Assembly (NCBI GenBank): GCA_003988855.1 | Contig: QYAI01000085.1 | Location: 1-64,000, forward strand | Length of the DNA stretch: 64,000 nucleotides | Origin: Arachnopeziza araneosa | Lineage: Eukaryota > Ascomycota > Leotiomycetes > Helotiales > Arachnopezizaceae | Direction: 5' to 3' | In this document: positions 1 to 9,470 of the stretch, piece by piece | How the letters are laid out: each line of letters starts with the position of its first letter | Position numbering within the stretch: position 1 is the stretch's first letter | Program-made: the position numbers and the translations under genes | Notes under the pieces: model-generated | The model's database searches: none | What the model saw: the letters and a program-made list of their open reading frames with translations, nothing else | Told to the model about the DNA's origin: nothing

Positions 1-314
1 GCAAGCAGGTCGTCTCTGGATCTGNCGACAGCACGGTCCGGCTCTGGGACGCTACCACGGGAGCGCTGCTCCAGACGCTCGAGGGCCACTCTGGTCAGGC
101 CAGGTCAGTCGCCTTCTCACCCGATGGCAAGCTATTACCAATATTACAGGTATCTAAGCATTGGGTAGTAGAAGACAATACGAATATCCTTTGGCTGCCT
201 CCCGATTATCGGGAAACTTGTTCAGCTACTTGGAAAAGAAGTCTTGTTATAGGGCACTCATCTGGGAGAACTTCATTCTTTTGCTTTAAAAAAGAAGCAA
301 GGCTTGTTATGTAG
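1..314 (+). CDS. 3' end of a NACHT/HET-E-like WD40 STAND protein (5' partial)
   Basis: Frame 3 is open from the window edge to a TAG at 312-314. It encodes about one WD40 blade (VVSGS.DSTVRLWD, then TLEGHSG, then SVAFSPDGK) followed by the C-terminal tail with WLPPDYR and IGHSSGR motifs. That tail is typical of fungal NACHT-WD40 proteins of the HET-E/HET-D (NWD) type, which are signal-transducing NTPases in non-self recognition and programmed cell death. The N-terminal effector and NACHT parts lie outside the window. The WD40 part (to about 130) is GC-rich and the tail is clearly AT-richer, as expected where WD repeats are homogenised and the flank is not. Base 25 is N, within a repeat codon. 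The blade runs into the tail early (SPDGK then WVVEDN), so the last repeat may be shortened. Confidence 0.75.
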   Translation, partial: KQVVSGSXDSTVRLWDATTGALLQTLEGHSGQARSVAFSPDGKLLPILQVSKHWVVEDNTNILWLPPDYRETCSATWKRSLVIGHSSGRTSFFCFKKEARLVM

Positions 315-539
315 AATTAAAAAAATATCTTTAATTCTTAGAGGGTCCTAGGGAACCATCTACTTATATATTATTTCAGAATCGCCACTTGCCTTCTATA
401 TAAAGTCATATTTTTCAAAATCAGGGGATTTATTTTCTAGCTAAAAAGAATGAGAGTCAACGCTTATCGCAAAGTGGTAACAATATTAAGGACGCTCTAA
501 ATCAATTAAGTGGCTACCCTTCTTCTCCACACTCAAACA

Positions 540-1425
540 TCAGGCCAGCATGATACCAAGTGAGAAAGCCAATAATTGGGTAAACAAACGCTTCGACCTA
601 GATATATCCAATCTCGAACCGCTGGAAAAAAATGTCCCGCTTTGAGGGACGGGAAGTGCTGAGACGATGCTGTTCGTAGTAGGCGCTGAAGTGGGCAAAT
701 CAGGGGGCGATGGCATTGAGGTCAGCAATAGCAGTGATACATTAGATGATGTGGCGATAGTTGGAACTGATGAAGCTGCATATGCTAAGAAATCCTCCAT
801 GGATTCATCAGGGTTCAAAGCAAAGACCATGCCTGCATGGCAGTGAGAGCCACCAAGCGTTTGAGCGCAAAAAAACCACTGGGGATCTAGTGAGCTAACC
901 GTGTAGTCTACCAGATATTGACCGGATACGTTCTTAGGATTAAATTGATTGAATCCAGATGAAAACCCTCCACTGCTTGAGCAAGGCGAAGAAAGGGAAG
1001 ACTGCGTAAGGGTATGATTAAGAGCCAAAAAATTGAATCTTATGACATCTCCGACTGAAGCATCTACTATATTTGGTCGAAAGATCCTTTGTCCTGCGTC
1101 GCCAACAATAACAGAGAGAGTGTTTGTGAGCGTTGGAGCAGATTGTGTAGGGCAGCTGTTATTTGTTACACCAATGTCGAAGCTGGTTGGAGTCATCGTA
1201 TAACTAGTCGCGGTCGTGGTGAGATTTTGATATTGAATAGATTGGGATGACTTGCTCGTCGAGAATGCATCATTGACTCTAATTACTGACAAGCTTTCAC
1301 TGATCCGTTAGCAACGATCCATCTAAATTGACTTTGAGCCATTACTTTAAAACGATTCCTGTCACAAAGAGCATGAAGCAGGAGGGTATTGCAAGTGCCA
1401 GCACTCGCAAACTTGAGGCGACCAT
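540..1425 (-). CDS. GPI-anchored cupredoxin-like extracellular serine-rich protein
   Basis: Two exons, 1425-1346 and 1278-540, give 272 aa. The 67-nt intron (1345-1279) has a GTAATG donor, a GCTAAC branch point and a TTAG acceptor, and keeps phase 2. Exon 1 supplies a signal peptide (MVASSLRVLALAIPSCFMLF) that the open frame of exon 2 alone lacks, which decides the start. The centre is a cupredoxin fold like the fungal plastocyanin-like 'extracellular serine-rich' family: candidate copper ligands are His115 (NHTLTQ), Cys164 or Cys173 (FCAQ...SHCHAGM) and Met177. A Ser/Thr/Pro-rich stalk follows, and the C-terminus is hydrophobic (LLAFSLGIMLA), as for a GPI signal. It probably sits at the cell surface; electron transfer or copper binding is inferred from the family. 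Confidence 0.8.
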
Positions 1426-1607
1426 GATAATAAATAGGATTGTCAGTTCTAAAACTAATCAGTATATCATTCAAACTTGATAAGAAATCATCTCGCCTTT
1501 TAAAGCGTCTAAATTCGCCAAGGCTGAGAAGTCTTCTGTTCAGGTTTCTTGTTCTTGAGAAGGGAGTAGGGGAAAGTTTTGTTCTCCAAAGTGTCTAAGG
1601 AACAGTT

Positions 1608-1769
1608 TCAAGGATTTTCACTCCAATCTCCTGGAGATGTGACCCAATTCAGATTGAAGTAAATGATATCACAGTTATTGCATCTCTCATGTCCACAGTT
1701 ATAGCCGGTACACTCCTCTTGAGCGTCACTTTGTGTGGTGGAACAGCAGCAACAGGTCCACTGAGACAT
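1608..1769 (-). CDS. Small Cys-rich W-x-C-C zinc-ribbon-like protein
   Basis: A 53-codon ORF with ATG at 1769 and TGA at 1608. It opens MSQWTCCCC and continues with EEC, YNC, GHERC and NNC, giving WxCC-x-C ... C-x4-C-x-H-x2-C-x2-C. Small proteins with a W-x-C-C-x-C start and a C-x-H-x2-C-x2-C end recur in filamentous ascomycetes and look like single zinc-binding modules of unknown role. The Cys/His spacing is the main evidence; no signal peptide is visible. It may be a complete small protein or an exon of a larger one, since no splice partner was identified. It lies between the cupredoxin gene (same strand) and the decayed gene that starts at 2098. Confidence 0.5.
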   Translation of the reverse strand: MSQWTCCCCSTTQSDAQEECTGYNCGHERCNNCDIIYFNLNWVTSPGDWSENP

Positions 1770-2097
1770 CTGTAAGACGGAATGAAAACAGAAAGAGAAG
1801 TGCGGGATTCTGCGATCTTTATAATTGCTTGTGGCCCATGATTATTGGCCGTGAAACGGTAGCCGGGCTCTGATCTTTGTTGCTGTCCTCCAATAGACAG
1901 TAAACAGGTTCCCGCTATCTACTACCAGGTAATTATTCCGTTCTTTTTCAACTACACTTGGCTGGCCACTGATATATGCTAAGCTTCAAGCGCCCCGTCG
2001 CCCCAAATATTCTCAAAACAAAAATATCTCTTGGTGCAGGCACCACAAAGCAACAGTATCTAAAGACTTCATTATATTCACATAGTTTACAATAAGC
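1770..2097. other. Intergenic, no gene seen
   Basis: AT-rich spacer between the small Cys-rich ORF (minus) and the decayed plus-strand gene. No ORF, tRNA or repeat was recognised. Confidence 0.5.
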
Positions 2098-5000
2098 ATG
2101 GCAGCTACCACAGTTAAACCAATAAATACGGTCTTGGCCAATGCCAAATCCTCCACCGGTAGGGTCAATTTCGATACCCTTGCATCTGGACTCCAAGTTG
2201 CTCCAAGCTCTGCTGCAAATCTGAGAGAACCCCATCTTTTAGACAAGGGTCAATTTGAATTAATCAAAGCACTTCCTGCTGAGGATCTTGTGTTTTGGAG
2301 AACGAATTACAACAATGCTTACCAAATCCAGAGGAAGCAACCTAAACTCTGGAACAATATAATCAGTGGGACCGAAAATGGCGAAGGGGAGTTAGGTGGA
2401 TTTGCTAGTGAGGGGACACTTTCAGCTTTCAATAAAGAGTGGGTGGCATACGAAGAGTCTATTATACAGTTGCGAAAGATAAACAAAAACATCCGAGATC
2501 ACAACAAAAGCATCCGTGATCAGAATCAAGATCCTGAACAATCGCAACAACCAAAGAAAGAGAAGAACCAAAAAAAGCCTAAGCTTAAACTTCGGTCTTA
2601 TCAGAATAACGCTGCTACATATTCCAGTTTTGAAGGAAAAAAAGACCAAAAAGGCCAATCCTTGGCAAATAGTGTCCCGTGACTCAGAATTCGTCAGATT
2701 AGCTTCACTTGAGTGGGCACATGGCTTGGCGCTACAGCTCTTTCGAAATTCACTTTTAAAGGGTATTCCTTCAGGTTACGAGAGCGATTTGCATAATAAA
2801 ATTCGTAATGAAATCGAGAAGCTTAACAAAAAGCTTCTTAAAGCCGATATGCCGAAAGAGCCAAAAAAAGTGAATCACTTTATTCTTTTGGCAGTACCGT
2901 CTGAAAATGATGGAAGCCTCATGAATGCCGATACACAGCCACAGAATGAGATTGTTCCAGAAGAAAAGGAAGATGAGAAGACTCCAACTTTCGAACACAA
3001 AACTAAAGATGAAGGCTTCCATAGAAGTGTTCCAGAGAGCATCTTGACCATATTGTCCAGCCTCGGTGGATCCGGAGGTCCGTTGAGAAGGTGGGCTCTC
3101 GCAGATGACGAATCGCTCGGAACAGAGTTACAGACAAAAATTCAGACTTGCTTGAATGAAGCAGTCAAAGAAGCTGAGAGGCTTGATATAGCAATAAAAG
3201 CAGCTGGGAAGCCGAATAAAGCAACGACTAGAACAGAGAGTCCTGAACTTGAGGCGGACATACTTGAAGACGTCATGGATTTGTGCAACCTCGAACAATT
3301 CGCGAGTGAGAAGGATGTAGTACAACAATACGCAACTGATTTTGAAAGACTGACCCAGGGGGAGGGAGACTACGAGGAGAGAAACAAGTATAGATTTGGC
3401 TTCCAAGAAGCTCAAAGCTCGGTCACACACCACGGCTAGCCTACAAACTTTGTTGATTCTCTTGTTCCTGCAATTCCTAAAATTACAGATAGCGGGTTTG
3501 AAATACCTAAAGAATTGGATACACAGATACGGCATCTTTTCGAGCCACTCGAGGGACCCGATAGATTGATATACAAATATCTAGCTTTGATATCTCCGGA
3601 GGGCCAAAAGGCTTACTATGCTAAGAAACACGAAGAACAGAAACCTGATGTTATCTTAATGAAAGAAGTACAAATTGTTTCCACAGCTATTACTAAAGAA
3701 TGTACTAAGAATTACATATCTGACAAGAAATATGTTCTCAATACAAAAGATTTAGGAGAAGCACGACAACAAATTATTTTGCGACAGAAAGCGTACGAGG
3801 AGGATCCTACAAATACAAAGAAAATCAAGAAATTGAACTTGGATATTTAACGAATTAGAGCTTAGTTTGACCCATAGCTAGCTGTGGCTGGAACTGGGAC
3901 AATTAAAGAGATAGACCCCCCTGATGCTGAAGCAGGGGGGCTACGTCGATCCGAGAGAACTCTTACGCGGGCCAAAGCAAAATCCCATGGTAAATTAAAC
4001 CGCAAGAAAAGTTTCGAAGAAGTGCTTGATATTGGAAATCCCATCTCGAGCACTGAGGGCATAGGGCTCCAAGTGTCTCCAAGTGTCATTCAGGACCTGG
4101 ACGAGCATGGCAGAAAGCTAAAGAAGACAATTGGATACTCGAGAAAATGGGGTGTTCAAAAGGTATGCACACAACTTTTTCTCTACTAGAGACTCCCTAG
4201 GTTCGAGAAAAAAGTCTAGCAAGTAGTTCCTGGTAGCGAGTACAGAGGCCGTCTAGAGATGTTCGAAAGGGCTAGAGGGACCAGTATTGAGATATCGTCA
4301 AGATTAGCTTTGAAGGGTATAATGTTTGATGATATTTTGGTTGCCGCAATCGCCTTAAGCCTCAAACTATAGAATGCGACTTCTAATACTCTGCTAACAA
4401 GATATTTCTGTTTGAACATGAAATCAGACCCTAGTTTCGGACCAAAATAGTTCAACAGAGCATCATGTGTCGCGGAGTTCTAAGAGAACAATGTCAGAGT
4501 ACTAGAAAAAGATTATAAGAAAGCTAGTAACGGAGATTTCCTGAGAAACTACTTACAAAAGGAGAATTGGGCGATGCAATCAAGAAAGCAGTCAAGAATA
4601 AAGGGAGGCATAAGATTGCAGGCAACGAAATTGTCATGACACTCGAGGACGGAAGCTACAGAAGACGAAATTATTCTATCGAATCTGATGAAGAGATAGA
4701 ACCTATAGATGAGGATGAGGAAGAAGGAAGCCTTAGTAAAGACCTTACCAAGTAAGTACAATCACGTTCCAGTGCTACGACGGAATGATAACAGGATAGG
4801 ACTGCTAAAGCATACATTATCTCCGATAACGATGACTTTGACTTAGCTACTGATGACGAGTTTTCTAATTCAAGCAGTAGTGACCTTGAGAGTAACGGTG
4901 GGGAGAGCATCTATGAGAGCGAAATCAGTAGTGACGAGGATGGAGAGGGAAACGTGCTGATGGAAGGGGCAAATGTCCAGAAATAGAAGGCAGCTAAATA

Positions 5001-5271
5001 CAAGGCCAAAGCTCTCCGCGCACTTACAGATTATGAAGAATATGCGTCAAAGGAACGCGAATACAAAGTCAAGGCTGCAAACTGGTCCAGTGCAAAGCGG
5101 CAGGAGGAGCTCAAACGAAAGGCCCGTACTTATCGTAGTTAAGCTAAAGAGGCAAAGACTGAGATAGCCGAGGCAGAGAACAAAGCTCATCGATGCCAAG
5201 TTAAAGCAAAGAAACTTAGGGAAGATGCCGAGGAAGCAAGGGCTAGATCCAAGCAACGCAAGGAGAAATGA
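2098..5271 (+). pseudogene. Decayed Lys/Glu-rich hypothetical gene with frameshift and in-frame stops
   Basis: Coding-like segments follow one another on the plus strand: 2098-2682 (frame 1, ATG start), about 2630-3439, 3515-3850 and 3884-4189 (frame 2), about 4540-4751 and 4800-5271. The frame 1 to 2 switch falls in an A7 run near 2639-2645. The stops at 3437 (TAG), 3848 (TAA), 3863 and 3875 (TAG), 4984 (TAG) and 5140 (TAA) could each arise from CAG or CAA by C-to-T change. One intron still looks intact: GTAAGT at 4752 and TAG ending at 4799, which preserves frame. The product is charged, with NLS-like Lys/Arg clusters, an acidic SDEEIEP-type stretch and a coiled-coil C-terminus (AKEAKTEIAEAENK). 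No known domain was recognised. The 4200-4540 part has stops in all plus frames and may be intronic or degraded. Confidence 0.5.
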
Positions 5272-5280
5272 TAACTTCGA

Positions 5281-5874
5281 TAGTAAACTAGTAGGAGAGG
5301 AGGAGACGAAAACAGGAACATGCATTCAAATAGACTATCAAATTAGAGACAAGAACAGCTAAAACTTACAAAAAGATATTGGCGTAGCACTTACAAGTAA
5401 TGTTAGAGATCAAATGATAATTCGTTGAGGAGCAACGGTGCCGGTGCTCTAGGTGGGAGGTAAATTGGCCCGATATTTCACGTGAAGTCCTACTTCCCGA
5501 TTTGGGTTGCGAGGCGAATGTCAAGTTTCCAGTGTCCAGTTTCCGCGATCTATTTTTCTCTTCGGCGGCTAGAGGTATGCTACTCAAAATAGATTACTAG
5601 AAGGCATGGGACTGGAAGGTCAGCTTGTTCCAATGCCCTATATGAATCGAGTTTCTACCATATTCATCTCCTAACCTGCTCACGACGTGCAATGTGTCCA
5701 GTATGAAGCTTTCAGAGAGCCCCAAATGCCAAGCCTCACTTTTCAAGCGTTCCAGAGGAATTCTTCCAATACCGGAGTGAACTTGCAGAGAAAGCGTAAA
5801 TCAACTCCACCAAAGTTTTGCTGCATTGTGCTAACCTAGCAACAGAGTGGTTTTCATATTATCTTCTCCCTCCG
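5281..5874. other. Intergenic, no gene seen
   Basis: Spacer between the decayed gene and the zinc-cluster ORF. Only short open frames without recognisable features; stops in all frames. Confidence 0.45.
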
Positions 5875-6354
5875 ATGAAAGTTCTGCCAATGAAGCAGCA
5901 ACAACTTGAGTTTTCATCGGCATGTGAAGAATGCCGTAGCAGTGGTGTACGCTGCTCAAGTAGGCCCAGGCCCTGCAACCGGTGCAATATGCTGGACAAA
6001 ATATGCGCCTACAATGTAATCACTTGTGAACATTGTTATAAGTTTGGGTTACACTGCGGTTCAAAAGGTTTCTGTGGCTATTGCAGTGTCTACGGCTGCC
6101 CTCACTGTAAATACAGCCAGATAATCGCACGTTGGGGCTCTGGCAAGGCTCCCCATCGAGTCAACACAAGCAGCAGAAGTGCTATGTCTTTGGCACAGCG
6201 TTCAAGATCGACCAAACGGACCCCCGTTATCTCTAATTCAAGATATCGGCTATCTCGAATGTTTAGGTCAAGTTTCAAAAGCGACCAGGAACTCCACAAG
6301 CGCCTGTCATATCAAGAAAGAGGAACAGAGAGCAAGCCTATCGAGATTGCCTAG
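5875..6354 (+). CDS. Cys-rich protein with a Zn2Cys6-like cluster and a second Cys cluster
   Basis: Open frame ending at 6352-6354. I use the ATG at 5875 (MKVLPMKQQQLEF), because the frame upstream of it starts only from TTG. The 159-aa product has C-x2-C-x6-C-x6-C-x2-C-x6-C (CEECRSSGVRC...CNRC...C), which matches the fungal Zn2Cys6 spacing. Directly after it comes a second array, C-x2-C-x6-C-x5-C-x2-C-x4-C-x2-C (CEHCYKFGLHC...CGYC...CPHC). The C-terminal half is Ser/Arg-rich and basic. A DNA-binding role is possible from the first cluster, but the basic residues usually found between Cys2 and Cys3 are weak and there is no fungal-specific transcription factor domain. It lies in a degraded island, so it may be a fragment of a larger or dying gene. 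Confidence 0.5.
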   Translation: MKVLPMKQQQLEFSSACEECRSSGVRCSSRPRPCNRCNMLDKICAYNVITCEHCYKFGLHCGSKGFCGYCSVYGCPHCKYSQIIARWGSGKAPHRVNTSSRSAMSLAQRSRSTKRTPVISNSRYRLSRMFRSSFKSDQELHKRLSYQERGTESKPIEIA

Positions 6355-6524
6355 TGCAGGTTTCCGCTGATTTGTCCAATGGTGGAGGAAGGTTGAAGAA
6401 GTTAGTGTTCATGTATTCAGTCAATTTCTATGCTACTAATTAAACCCAGTTCAATCTAAAAACACTGATTTGAATCGCCAGCGATTTCCTGTTTGCAAGC
6501 CCCACTATCTGCTCAATAACCACC

Positions 6525-7830
6525 TCAAGCTGCCACTATTTTGTTAAGCATATCCATCCATTTCTTGTAAAGCTCTTGGAGCGACTCATCTATGTCCTCA
6601 TGCGCCTGATATACTGTCATTAGGTCCTTCTTTATCTGGCTCGCCAGCTCCGCCTTCATTTCCTTCCGTTTCTTCTCCGATCCAACAATTTTAAGCAGCA
6701 GAGCATTCTCTCGGTCCGAGTCTTTTTTTCCAATGCGAGCTTTGTCTTGGGTCCATTGCTCTCTAAGTTCGGCTTTCCTCTCGGACCTCAAAGTTCCAGG
6801 AGATTTGGACCTACTGCCCCTGGGCTTTGTTTTGATAGAAGCCTTTGACATTTTCGGAGGAAGTGACTCATCGTCACTAGAATCAGCTCTAGCACGCTTC
6901 CCGAGAAGCTTTTGGTTTTTTCGTCGAGTCTCGAGGATCGAGCTTTTTTCTTTTTCGGACCTGAGCCACGCTGTCCGTTGAGCCCAACGACCAAGCACGC
7001 TTCTGGTGGGCAGTCAGTTCGTCATCAGAATTTTCCATGTCAAGCTTCCGTTTGAGTGTTCGGGGTAATGTTTCTAAGATAGCTTTTATCTCTGATATAG
7101 GATGAACTTGATTAGATAGGTATTCTATCATCCCCCGAGGATCGCTGTTAATGATAGTTGCGCTGATTCGATTACCAGGACCAGATTTCTTTTCCTGTCT
7201 CCGGATGAGTTGTTTTGATAAAGCTCTTCTCTGAGCTCGATTAGCTCGAACTCCTAGAGGATCGCTGTTGATTGTGGTTGCGCTCAGGCTATCATCATCG
7301 CTTAAACTTTTAGAATTAGCTTCAATTCTGAGTTTCCGGAGAATTGTTCCAGTAGATCTTCTTTGTTGGGTCCAGGATGAGTTCGATTGGACAAGTATGT
7401 TATCGTTTCTTGTTCATCGCTGTCAATTGTGGTTACGCTCATGTTATCATCATCAGTTTCAATATTGGATCTCCGAAACTGTTTTGATATTTTGTGGGAG
7501 AGTGTTGAATTCTGAACCTTCGAAACGCCAGCGTTCTCTTTGTCAGGTTGGGATTTCAGGTCGAGGAAAGTCCCGGGCGACACAATCAGCCACGCGAGAA
7601 CTAGATCTGAGTTACTCTGGATTTTACCTCTCAGTCTTCTTGGTCCGGTTCAAGACGGGACTGTGACTTGAATTGCCATTTGAACTGTCACTTTGGCTGT
7701 CGTCATCACTCGTGGTGTCCTCACTGGGGGTGTCCTCACTGGGGGTGTCATCACTGAGAGTCTTGTCACTCAAGTTGTCGTTCGAACTGTCATCCGAATC
7801 ATTATTCTGAACGATCTCTTTACGAAGCAT
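6525..7830 (-). pseudogene. Frameshifted Asp/Ser/Lys-rich gene with internal repeats
   Basis: Minus-strand coding segments from 7830 (ATG, MLRKEIVQNND) run to a stop at 6525. The first exon is Asp/Ser-rich with DDTPSED repeats and ends near a GTAAAA donor at about 7627. The next frame (7583-7302) runs into a stop at an AAAA run, but reading continues at once in another frame (NSKSLSDDDSLSATTINSDP...) to about 6930, where an AAAAAG run shifts frame again into the last part (6998-6525). Across these frames a motif close to SATTINSDP-G followed by EYLSNQVHP recurs about three times, and KRKLDMENSDDEL / KRARADSSDDES occurs twice. The C-terminus is a basic coiled coil. No known family was recognised. 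The shifts may be real decay or homopolymer sequencing errors. Confidence 0.45.
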
Positions 7831-8325
7831 TTTTGCTTCAGAAAGGGGATAGTGCTATTTGATGATATGACTCACGTATTTCTCAGATGATTAATGGTAT
7901 GATTTTTCGCAGTACAACTAGACTTATTGTATTTATATTAGCTTCATTTACGTATTGTGCGAGGCCAGGTGTATCTTGAGGGACACCCTCCTACCATGTT
8001 TGAAATTCGGCTCGAGTGTGCAGGGAACTACGAGTAAGCGGTCGCGCGAGATTATCTACAAACATGAGGAAGTTATTGAAATGATTTGTGATGAGGGACT
8101 TCAAGCGCTTTGACGCGAAATTGAGTTGAATTAATTCAATTTCAAGGTCTGTATAGCTAATTAAAGAAAGAAATGAGAACAGATACATGCATAGTCTTCC
8201 ATAGACAAACAAAACCAGAAATATAAGTGAGTGTGCTTCACCGAGAAGCTCGTCAAAGAGAGTATTTCATCCCACTAACCCGAAACCTAGTTGTCCACCA
8301 AATTCACAAGGTTCGACTTCATTTG
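7831..8325. other. Intergenic, no gene seen
   Basis: AT-rich spacer between two minus-strand genes. No conserved reading frame or repeat was recognised. Confidence 0.45.
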
Positions 8326-8875
8326 CTAGAATTGTGCCTTTTTGGCGGCCACCGTTCTATGACGAATATCATCATCGATCAAGAACTTCTGCATCAATAT
8401 TGTCTTCTCATTGATCAATTTTTGGCTAATCTCAGGGGCCTCTTCTTCGATTTGACCGTAATTCTCTGACTTTTTGCCTCCAATAGTAACATCATTGTTG
8501 ATGAAGAAAAACGGAGCTGAGTAGATGAGATGTCGTTTCTGTGTAGGAGGTTGTACTGGACGGAAAGGGAGAATGTCTTCTTCTTTTTCGATAACAATCC
8601 TGTTGTTACGAATGAATTGTGGGAGGCAGATGCACATTTTCGATGCTATCGTGAAGTTAATGACGACTTTGACTGTCCTGGCTCTTTGATGAAAACTGAC
8701 GAGTATTATGCGATACTTTGATAGTTGATATTGTGCTTGTTGCTTGGCTATGACAAGATGAGCTATATGGACAAGCTCATCTTATAGTCACTTTCATAGG
8801 GGGGAGGGAGGGACTTACCTTGTTTGTGTACTGGAATCCGGCTTTTGCAAAAAGGTGGAGTAGGAAAGTCAACTC
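8326..8875 (-). CDS. Unrecognised protein, two C-terminal exons visible
   Basis: Two joined exons, 8875-8819 and 8780-8326, encode about 170 aa ending at a TAG. The 38-nt intron (8818-8781) has a perfect GTAAGT donor and ATAAG acceptor, and the phases agree. The upstream exon follows a TTTTACAG acceptor at 8876, so an earlier exon with the start codon should lie upstream of 8900; I could not place it. The product has a PTPPFCKSRIPVHKQDEL segment, a hydrophobic/basic middle and a charged C-terminal helix (KLINEKTILMQKFL). I do not recognise the family. Unlike its neighbours it has no internal stop, so it may be functional or only recently lost. Confidence 0.4.
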
Positions 8876-8876
8876 C

Positions 8877-9470
8877 TGTAAAACGACCAAATTAAAAGTT
8901 AGGGAATTGTATTTTGACAAGTTCCTTGATTCTAAACGAGTCTCAGGACGTCGGAAATCTCCCTCTGTCAAAAAATAAAGTACTGTTGTAGACGCGCGTA
9001 GCAGCTAATCATCGTCTAGAGATTCGGCAACAAAGTAGCTAGTTTCAAGAGATGCTATTAGCTAAGGTATTAATTAGGAAATAAGTACAGGAGATCTCGA
9101 TCTAAAAATAACCTCAGAGGAGAGAAACTTTTAAAGGCGATTAAAGATCATATTCTCAGAGATGTCATTAGTTAAAGCAAGAAATAAAACAGGAAAATCA
9201 AGAATTCTAGTAACTTAACGACTCGCTTGCACCAAACAGTACTAGTCTAATACAATATTGGTTGATAATATAATACTCTCTCTGTGTGTAATTATCAAGC
9301 TGGACCGTTTATTTATTATTTACAACTTATCTTCGTCATCTATCTGATTCCGCAATATGCCTCTTCATCTCCTACGTTCTAGTAGTAAGTGAAGATAGTT
9401 GCTTTGGTCTCCTGTCTAGTCCCTTACTTCAGATCACTGGTTGCATCTCGATATTCTCGTTATTCAATCT
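8877..9470. other. AT-rich spacer, possible missing 5' exon
   Basis: Strongly AT-rich with short open frames only. The first exon of the 8.3-8.9 kb gene should be here or further upstream, but no start could be chosen. Confidence 0.35.

Noticed and set aside
4216..4455. Minus-strand ORF opposite the stop-rich part of the decayed gene
   Set aside because: No features and isolated; more likely a chance frame in degraded sequence.
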